DNA of 64,000 bases, from contig QBXH01000002.1 of assembly GCA_003283415.1 (NCBI GenBank), forward strand, positions 1-64,000, in the 5' to 3' direction. The translations under genes and the position numbers were made by a program. The DNA is from Prochlorococcus sp. AG-321-E21 (lineage in GTDB: Bacteria; Cyanobacteriota; Cyanobacteriia; PCC-6307; Cyanobiaceae). The notes under the pieces are model-generated. The model ran no database searches and was not told the origin of the DNA. It saw only the letters and a program-made list of their open reading frames with translations. How positions within the stretch are numbered: position 1 is the first letter of the stretch; each line of letters starts with the position of its first letter. This document shows, piece after piece, positions 58,040 through 64,000 of this stretch.

Positions 58040-61000
58040 ATGAGTCTGAATTCATTAATTAGTTATATTTCAAATTCACAAATAATAGCAGAGTTAATAA
58101 AAAGAATTAAAAATAATAATGAACTAAACATCATTGGCTCTAGTAGATATGCAAAATCTATTATTATAAATAGTATTGCGAAAAAAGAACAAAAAGATAT
58201 TTTACTAATTAGCCCTAATGAAGAGATTGCCTACAAATGGTATGGATATTTTGATAGTATAAATGATAGAAATGTATTATATTATCCACCTAGTGAAAAT
58301 TTACCATATTCATCGGTAAATAAATCTAAAGAGACTGAATATACACAGTTATCAGTTATCTCAAAACTTATAAAAAATAAAAAAGAAGATCTTAACATAA
58401 TAATAGCAACCGAAAGATCCCTTCAACCGCATTTAATTAATAAGAAAATATTTAAGGAAAATATATTAACTCTTATTAAGGGTATAGAATTAGAAATAAA
58501 AGAGTTAACTAATAAGCTAGTTTTACTCGGATATAATAAAGAAAATTTGACTTCTACAGAAGGCTCATGGAGCAGACGAGGAGAAATTATTGATATTTAT
58601 CCTGTTAATAATGAACTACCTATAAGAATAGAATTCTTTGATAATATTATTGATAAAATAAGAGAATATGATCCAGTTACACAAAGAACTTTAGATAGTA
58701 TTAGTAATGTTGAAATTGTACAAGTTGGATGTAATTTATTAATTAAAAAAAAATTAGAAAAGTTATCGGAAGAATATATATTTAATTCAGAGGATATAAC
58801 AACTAAAAATAATCTTGATAGATACTTAGGAATAATTGAAGAAAGTCCATCAAATCTTGTTAATTATATAAATGATGAAACAATAATTGTCATTGACGAA
58901 AAAGAGGAATGTAATAAATTTGCTAATAACTGGTATATTGAATCAGATAATAATTTTAATCAATATAAAGATGAAATCTCCAATAATTTAAAGTCTAATA
59001 AAATAAATACAAAAGTTAGATCTAATCTTCATGAAAAATTTGAATCCATTTTACAATCTTTAAGCAATTATAATGTAATAAATTTATATGAATTTGAGAC
59101 AAAAAGAAATATTGAAAACAGATTTCTTTTATCAGATAAACGAGTAAATTCATCTTCTAAAAACATAGGTAGGCTATCAAAAGAAGTAAATAAATTTATC
59201 TTAAATAAAGATAAAGTCTGGATATTATCTGCGCAACCACTGAGAACAAGAAGTTTATTTTTTGAGCATGATTGTAACACAAATTATCTAGATAATCCCA
59301 ATGATCTAGATAGCGCAAATAAATTAATTGATAATTCGATACCAGTTATTATTAAAAATAAAAATAACTATGAAATAGAAGGATTTTATTTACCAATATG
59401 GAAAATAATTTTAATAACAGATAAAGAATTATTTTCCCAGCAAGCTTTGTTTAACAATGTTTTTATAAGAAAAAGAAAAAGGAGTATAAATTCAAATATT
59501 AATGTAAATAAAATAAACCCAGGAGATTACATAGTTCACAAAAACCATGGAATTGGACAATTTTTAAAATTAGAAAAAATCAACATAACAGGTGAATCAA
59601 GAGACTACTTAGTTATTAAATATCTTGATGGAAAAATTAGTGTTGCGGCTGATCAACTTGGGAGTATAAACAGATATAGATCTACTGGCAAAATTAATCC
59701 CAAAATCAATAAGTTAGGCGGTACAGAATGGTTAAAAATCAAAGATAAAAATAGAAAAATTATAAAAAAAGTTGCTGTAGATATATTAAAACTCTATGCA
59801 AAAAGGGAAAAACTTAAAGGTCATATATTTCCTGTTGATGGACCATGGCAAAAAGAATTAGAAGAGTCATTTCCATATCAACCTACTCCAGATCAATTAA
59901 TTGCAGTTGAAGAAATAAAAATTGATATGCAAAGTGATAAACCAATGGATAGATTAGTTTGTGGGGATGTGGGGTTCGGCAAAACAGAAGTAGCTGTAAG
60001 AGCAATTTTTAAAGCAATTACATCTGGAAAGCAGGTAATCTTACTTGCTCCAACAACAATTTTAGCTCAGCAACACTGGAGAACTTTTTATAATAGATTT
60101 TCGCCCTATCCAATAAAAGTTTCTCTACTGAACAGATTTAAAACTAATACAGAAAAAAATGATATTTATGCTGGTTTAAAAAATAATAAAATTGATTTAG
60201 TTGTAGCTACTCATCAAATTTTAGGAAAAGAAATAGAAATAAAAAATTTAGGATTACTTGTTATCGACGAAGAACAAAGATTTGGAGTTAGACAAAAAGA
60301 AAAAATTAAAAATATTAAAACAAATATTGATGTTCTTACTCTTTCAGCTACCCCAATACCAAGAACTTTATACATGAGTTTGTCTGGTCTTAGACAAATG
60401 AGCTTATTAAATACTCCACCTCCTTCAAGAAGATCAATTAAAACGTATTTATCTGAGATTGATATGGATGTAATCAGAACTGCAATAAGTCAAGAACTTG
60501 ATAGGGGTGGTCAAATTTTCTATGTTCTGCCAAGAATTTCAGATATTGATCAAGCTGTTAATAAATTAAAAAATATGTTTAAAGATTTAAAGTATATTGT
60601 CGCTCATGGACAAATGAATGAATTAGATCTTGAAAACGCAATGATTGCATTTAATAATGGTGAGGTAGATTTAATGATATGCACAACAATTATTGAAAGC
60701 GGATTAGATATACCAAGAGTAAATACAATTATTATTGAAGATTCACATAAATTTGGGCTGTCACAACTTTATCAATTACGTGGAAGAGTCGGCAGAAGTG
60801 GTATACAAGCTCATGCTTGGTTATTTTATCCAAATGTAAACAAAATTAATGACGCCTCAAAGCAAAGACTTAAGGCTATCAAAGATTTTTCTGAACTAGG
60901 AAGTGGATATCAATTGGCGATGAAAGATATGGAAATAAGAGGGGTTGGTAGCTTACTGGGCGAAGAGCAAAGTGGAAAAGTTAATGCCATAGGATACGAT

Positions 61001-61555
61001 CTATATATTGAAATGCTTCATGAAGCAATCTCAGAAATAAATGGTCAAGAAATACCCGAAGTAAATGATACTCAAATAGATTTACCTATCAACGCTTTTA
61101 TTCCTGCAACTTGGATATTAAACCGAGAAGAAAAATTAGATGCATATAAATATGCAACTGAATGTACTAGCGATGAGGAGCTTGCAGATTTGGCAATTGA
61201 CTGGTCAAATAGATACGGAGCTTTACCCAAACCAGTTGAATCCCTAATACTATTAATGAAGTTAAAATTATTAGCCAAAAAGTGTGGCTTTAATAAAATC
61301 AAACTCAAAAAACCAAATATAATAATAGAAACTAGATTAAAAAACTCAACATTTAAAATTATTAAAAAAGGTTTGCCAGCAAATATTCAAAATAAATTTA
61401 ATTTTTTCGAGGATGATCAATTCTCAAAAATAACTATTAGAGGATTAGGTATCACTGATATTCAAAATCAAATTGATCAGTTAATTTATTGGTTAGGCTT
61501 ATTTGTAAATGAAATCAATAACTTCGAAAAAGATACAGCCGATACAAAAGTTTGA
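58040..61555 (+). CDS. mfd: Transcription-repair coupling factor Mfd
   Basis: DNA translocase that removes RNA polymerase stalled at lesions and recruits UvrA. In 1171 residues: an N-terminal UvrB-like region (about 25-400), the RNAP-interacting CarD-like domain (about 490-570, NPGDYIVHKNHGIGQFLKLEK), the RecG-like helicase core with Walker A GDVGFGKTEVA (about 643-653), DEEQRFGV and LSATPIPRTLYM, and motif VI QLRGRVGRSG. The TRCF C-terminal domain closes the protein. It is full length. uvrC is also in the window. Confidence 0.97.
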   Translation: MSLNSLISYISNSQIIAELIKRIKNNNELNIIGSSRYAKSIIINSIAKKEQKDILLISPNEEIAYKWYGYFDSINDRNVLYYPPSENLPYSSVNKSKETEYTQLSVISKLIKNKKEDLNIIIATERSLQPHLINKKIFKENILTLIKGIELEIKELTNKLVLLGYNKENLTSTEGSWSRRGEIIDIYPVNNELPIRIEFFDNIIDKIREYDPVTQRTLDSISNVEIVQVGCNLLIKKKLEKLSEEYIFNSEDITTKNNLDRYLGIIEESPSNLVNYINDETIIVIDEKEECNKFANNWYIESDNNFNQYKDEISNNLKSNKINTKVRSNLHEKFESILQSLSNYNVINLYEFETKRNIENRFLLSDKRVNSSSKNIGRLSKEVNKFILNKDKVWILSAQPLRTRSLFFEHDCNTNYLDNPNDLDSANKLIDNSIPVIIKNKNNYEIEGFYLPIWKIILITDKELFSQQALFNNVFIRKRKRSINSNINVNKINPGDYIVHKNHGIGQFLKLEKINITGESRDYLVIKYLDGKISVAADQLGSINRYRSTGKINPKINKLGGTEWLKIKDKNRKIIKKVAVDILKLYAKREKLKGHIFPVDGPWQKELEESFPYQPTPDQLIAVEEIKIDMQSDKPMDRLVCGDVGFGKTEVAVRAIFKAITSGKQVILLAPTTILAQQHWRTFYNRFSPYPIKVSLLNRFKTNTEKNDIYAGLKNNKIDLVVATHQILGKEIEIKNLGLLVIDEEQRFGVRQKEKIKNIKTNIDVLTLSATPIPRTLYMSLSGLRQMSLLNTPPPSRRSIKTYLSEIDMDVIRTAISQELDRGGQIFYVLPRISDIDQAVNKLKNMFKDLKYIVAHGQMNELDLENAMIAFNNGEVDLMICTTIIESGLDIPRVNTIIIEDSHKFGLSQLYQLRGRVGRSGIQAHAWLFYPNVNKINDASKQRLKAIKDFSELGSGYQLAMKDMEIRGVGSLLGEEQSGKVNAIGYDLYIEMLHEAISEINGQEIPEVNDTQIDLPINAFIPATWILNREEKLDAYKYATECTSDEELADLAIDWSNRYGALPKPVESLILLMKLKLLAKKCGFNKIKLKKPNIIIETRLKNSTFKIIKKGLPANIQNKFNFFEDDQFSKITIRGLGITDIQNQIDQLIYWLGLFVNEINNFEKDTADTKV

Positions 61556-61628
61556 AATATTAAATTAATATATATTGATCGCGAATTAGCTTTAATTCAG
61601 TTAGGTTTATAAAAATTTATTTTAATGC

Positions 61629-61790
61629 ATGGGCGAATACATTGATGTAGGATTGCAAACTTCGATTTTACCTTTTACTTTATTACTTTCTTCAATTTTC
61701 GTTGGGGCATACGCTTTATTTGGTTATGAGACGGAAAATGACGATGATGATTCAGATTCTGGAAGTGGTGGTTTAATGAATCCTATTTAA
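61629..61790 (+). CDS. Tiny single-pass membrane protein with acidic tail
   Basis: 53 residues from the ATG at 61629 (MGEYIDVGLQTSILPFTLLL); an ATG 4 bp upstream is in another frame and stops at once. One transmembrane helix (ILPFTLLLSSIFVGAYALFG) is followed by an acidic, Gly/Ser-rich tail (ETENDDDDSDSGSGG). The size and layout resemble small photosynthetic-membrane proteins but I do not recognise it. Its end overlaps the convergent gene by 8 bp. Confidence 0.6.
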   Translation: MGEYIDVGLQTSILPFTLLLSSIFVGAYALFGYETENDDDDSDSGSGGLMNPI

Positions 61791-62151
61791 ATGTATATTG
61801 TCTAGATTTTCTTTTCGCTACTTTAATTAATCTAGAAAAAGTACCCAAGATCAAAATAAAAGCGAATATTAAGGAGATCACTACAAATAAAGCTATACAA
61901 ACTTGGAATGAATAAGATATCAACTCTAAAATATTAGCCTTTAATTTACTGAAATTATTTAAAAGATTATTGAAAATAGATATTTTATTGGGAATCAAAT
62001 AATTAAGATAAATTATCAAAATACCAAAAGAAAACATAAAGAATGATTCTTTTATTAGTTTACTTTTAGATTTTCTTCTTAGAGATAACTTTTTTTTAAA
62101 AAGAAAGTTATTAGAGTTATTATTCAAATTGGGTATTTTTAAATCAGCCAT
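61783..62151 (-). CDS. Small membrane protein, function unknown
   Basis: 122 residues with a basic N-terminus (LFKKKLSLRRKSKSKL) and two hydrophobic segments (FFMFSFGILIIYLNYLI and QVCIALFVVISLIFAFILILG), then a basic end (LIKVAKRKSRQYTFK). Probably two-pass with both ends cytoplasmic. No family recognised. It is the last gene of the minus-strand block from 63589 down to 61783. Confidence 0.65.
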   Translation of the reverse strand: MADLKIPNLNNNSNNFLFKKKLSLRRKSKSKLIKESFFMFSFGILIIYLNYLIPNKISIFNNLLNNFSKLKANILELISYSFQVCIALFVVISLIFAFILILGTFSRLIKVAKRKSRQYTFK

Positions 62152-62204
62152 TTATATTAATAAAGCTATTTGAATAATGTATCAATCTTCTAAATGAATT
62201 TTTT

Positions 62205-62825
62205 TTATAATAACTTGCTTATGGATTTAATGCTAATTAGTATGTTTTTATTATTTAAAAATGAGAATTTATCATTATCATCATAAATATAGATAAATGC
62301 TGAAGAAACAAGAAAAATAGAGATTAAGGAAACTAGTGGAGGCAGTAAGAATTTCGAAATACTTTTTTTATTCGATAAAAATAAATTCCTTTTATTTTTT
62401 ATACTTTTATATTCCTTTGAATAAATATTTTTAACTTTATTTGAAGAACTTAATTGATCAAAGCAACTTATTATATCTGCAAAAACGGAATTCCCAATCG
62501 TTATATTTAAAGGTTTCACATTGGGCTTAGAACTTTTTAAAAGAAGGATATGTGTATAAAAATTTTCAGACTTAATATCAATCAAATCAGATTCGTATGA
62601 TTCAATTTCATCATTTAGAAAGGAATTAGAGTAAAAGTAAAAAGCCTTCATTATTGACCTAAGATGATCTAAATTTCCTTCAATAACGGGCTTATCAATA
62701 ATCATAAGTTTCCATTGAGAAATAATTGATATATTATCTTTATTTTCATTATTGGAATAATCCGGTAATCCAACAATTTCAAGACTGACGGATGATTGAT
62801 TAAATAAATATTTATTTTGCAACAT
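62205..62825 (-). CDS. DUF4335-like protein
   Basis: 206 residues. The N-terminus (NKYLFNQSSVSLEIVGLPDY, ISQWKLMIIDKPVIEGNLDHLRSIMKAFYFY) fits the cyanobacterial DUF4335 pattern: a beta-rich start with xLEI, then a strand ending in a Gly-Asn/Asp-x-x-x-Leu helix. A single membrane helix lies near the C-terminus (FLLPPLVSLISIFLVSSAFIYIY). It directly follows the DUF3038 gene (1-bp gap), the usual cyanobacterial neighbour, which strengthens the call. The function is unknown. Confidence 0.65.
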   Translation of the reverse strand: MLQNKYLFNQSSVSLEIVGLPDYSNNENKDNISIISQWKLMIIDKPVIEGNLDHLRSIMKAFYFYSNSFLNDEIESYESDLIDIKSENFYTHILLLKSSKPNVKPLNITIGNSVFADIISCFDQLSSSNKVKNIYSKEYKSIKNKRNLFLSNKKSISKFLLPPLVSLISIFLVSSAFIYIYDDNDKFSFLNNKNILISIKSISKLL

Positions 62826-62826
62826 A

Positions 62827-63351
62827 TCAATAATTAAATAAAATTGTTCTTAACTTTTGAGAACCATCATCTGAAATACACAAAGCTAATGTAAGTAAGA
62901 TATTAATAAAAACCTCATCATTACAACTGGAATCAATCAGCCGTTTAACTTTCATACTATTAGTGTTAAATCTTTCACTAATTAATTCAATATATCTGCT
63001 CTTAAATTCAGTCCAGGGTTTAGGATTCCTAATTAAATCATCTCTAGATTGGAGAATTTGTCTTATATAAGGATATAAAACTTTTGACATTTCAGCAGTA
63101 AGTTGAATTAACGCTTCAAATTCCTCTAATTTAATTTTGTTATTATTAAACGAATTCCTCATTGAATTATTATTCCTTAATTTCCAAATGAAAATTTTAT
63201 TAGGTAAAACTTTATTTAAATTAAGTTTTCCTGACAATGAAAATAGAGATTCCGCACCATTTAAATCAATAGTTTCTAATGCTAATAAAAGTAAATCTAA
63301 TCTTTGAATAGATTCTTTTGAAATCCGTTTTCCCTTAGATAAAATTGTAAT
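62827..63351 (-). CDS. DUF3038 family protein with unresolved start
   Basis: The DUF3038 domain is clear: SIQRLDLLLLALETIDLNG, then FIWKLRNNNSMRN and FEALIQLTAEMSKVLYPYIRQIL. The domain starts about 45 codons upstream of the first usable start, TTG at 63237. The frame is open back to a stop at 63367-63369 but has no ATG, GTG or TTG beyond 63237. The end given here is the ATT at 63349-63351. An ATG at 63359-63361 is out of frame by one base, so a small indel near the second codon is the likelier cause. It is upstream of the DUF4335-like gene. Confidence 0.7.
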   Translation of the reverse strand: MTILSKGKRISKESIQRLDLLLLALETIDLNGAESLFSLSGKLNLNKVLPNKIFIWKLRNNNSMRNSFNNNKIKLEEFEALIQLTAEMSKVLYPYIRQILQSRDDLIRNPKPWTEFKSRYIELISERFNTNSMKVKRLIDSSCNDEVFINILLTLALCISDDGSQKLRTILFNY

Positions 63352-63391
63352 AGTTAACCATGAGAGCTATCTAGGAATTATAACAGAATAT

Positions 63392-63589
63392 TTATAATGT
63401 ATTTTGAAATAAAAAACTATATAATTCATCCAGCTCTTCAATAGTTAATAGACCGTAACTCCAAAGAAGAATAGGAAGTGGGCTATTATTATTAATTGAC
63501 AACTTTATTCCTAGTTCAATTGAAGACTCTTCTAATCCTATTTCATTTACAAGAAAAGATATTATTTTTTTATTTGAATAGTTAATCAT
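63392..63589 (-). CDS. DUF2949 family protein
   Basis: 65 residues from the ATG at 63589. The pattern fits cyanobacterial DUF2949: a short N-terminal helix (NKKIISFLVNEIGLEESSIELGIKL), then PLPILLWSYGLLTIEELDELYSFLF. It is small and soluble with no known function. It starts 5 bp after the stop of the UbiH-type gene and precedes the DUF3038 gene. Confidence 0.75.
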   Translation of the reverse strand: MINYSNKKIISFLVNEIGLEESSIELGIKLSINNNSPLPILLWSYGLLTIEELDELYSFLFQNTL

Positions 63590-63594
63590 ATATA

Positions 63595-64000
63595 TTATTT
63601 AATATATGAATAAATAATAGACTTGGTCATATGATTTAAGATAATTCTTCTTACAAAAAGAAACTTATTTAAAAGAAGAAAAGAGATTTTTCTTAATGGT
63701 ATTAATATAAGGTTGTTATTCGCAAATAACTTAATTAAAGAATCTGTTATCACTATAGTTGATGTAATATCAAGAGATCTCCTGAAATAATATTTGTATT
63801 TAAATATATTTAAAGATTTACTACTTGTAGATAAATCTCTTGCAAAAATATCATATATAACATTAACATCTCTCCAGCAAGTATTTAATCCTTGTCCACC
63901 AACAGGGTGAAATGTATGAAATGAGTCACCTACAAATACAACATTTTTGGAATTAAAAATTGGTAGAGATAAAGATAAAGAAACGGGGAAGATATTAATT
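63595..64000 (-). CDS. UbiH/VisC-type FAD-dependent monooxygenase, C-terminal part only
   Basis: The frame enters from the right edge and ends with TAA at 63595-63597, so only the last about 135 residues are present. The diagnostic FAD-binding motif FVGDSFHTFHPVGGQGLNTCWRDV lies at about 63860-63930. Such enzymes hydroxylate ring carbons in quinone or other aromatic synthesis; the exact substrate is unknown. The C-terminal tail (FLLLNKFLFVRRIILNHMTKS) is hydrophobic and basic. It is upstream of the DUF2949 gene on the same strand. Confidence 0.88.
   Translation of the reverse strand, partial: INIFPVSLSLSLPIFNSKNVVFVGDSFHTFHPVGGQGLNTCWRDVNVIYDIFARDLSTSSKSLNIFKYKYYFRRSLDITSTIVITDSLIKLFANNNLILIPLRKISFLLLNKFLFVRRIILNHMTKSIIYSYIK

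Overview
The window is chromosomal DNA from a picocyanobacterium. It is most likely a high-light-adapted Prochlorococcus, judged from very low GC (about 30% by eye), dense packing of genes on both strands, and typically cyanobacterial genes: the Mg-protoporphyrin cyclase acsF, a Psb30/Ycf12-like peptide, Ycf20, a CCB2/CCB4-type protein, DUF3110, DUF1995, DUF2996, DUF2949, DUF3038 and DUF4335. There is no rRNA operon, insertion sequence, prophage or CRISPR array. Species and strain are inferences from gene content.

Layout. 1-3.3 kb: the end of a dnaK-family gene, an overlapping dnaJ-type gene, a DUF3110 gene and a cyclophilin. 3.3-18.1 kb: housekeeping metabolism and translation (ribBA, argC, purN, pgi, leuS, dapF, cysteine desulfurase, a PBP4-type dacB, coaD, a flavin reductase, uvrC). 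18.2-29.6 kb: a HemG-like flavodoxin, a PHP protein, cobN, ilvE, metH and small conserved genes. 29.7-31.4 kb: a protein combining a ribbon-helix-helix-like N-terminus with a C-terminal J domain, followed by about 430 bp of non-coding DNA with repeated TCTTATATAAGA-type palindromes and a small secreted protein. 31.5-40.1 kb: pheT, rpmG, rpsR, a short RNB nuclease, metG (frameshifted here), an LptC-like lipoprotein, cobU, trmL and a CAU-anticodon tRNA. 40.1-42.6 kb: beside the tRNA, nine tiny or small genes, most with no recognisable family. 42.6-50.7 kb: 2-Cys peroxiredoxin, a membrane protein, an FtsH-like AAA protein, rpmF, ycf20, a HAD hydrolase, psb30, a split GDT1/TMEM165 pair and a large RNB-like protein. 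50.7-64 kb: a LapA-like protein, a DUF2996 protein with a 102-bp tandem repeat, acsF, tldD/pmbA, fmt, TerC, mfd, then a minus-strand block of cyanobacterial conserved genes ending in a truncated UbiH-type monooxygenase.

Themes. Corrinoid metabolism recurs (cobN, cobU and the corrinoid-dependent metH), as do tetrapyrrole synthesis (hemG-like, acsF) and translation (leuS, pheT, metG, fmt, rpmG, rpsR, rpmF, trmL, tRNA). Convergent genes are packed to the limit: five pairs overlap by exactly the 4 bp that hold both stop codons.

Most notable observations: (1) an FtsH paralogue with intact ATPase motifs but HExxH replaced by NEVGR, so probably proteolytically dead; (2) metG broken by an apparent 2-bp loss in a TA run just after its HIGH-like motif; (3) the RHH/J-domain protein next to a palindrome-rich spacer; (4) two RNB-family proteins, one short with catalytic acidic residues and one long without them; (5) a HemG-type protoporphyrinogen oxidase candidate in a cyanobacterium; (6) the tRNA-side cluster of tiny genes; (7) a DUF3038 gene whose reading frame runs back past every ATG/GTG/TTG. 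No clearly new multi-gene system is demonstrated; the RHH/J-domain locus is the best candidate for an undescribed regulatory unit.
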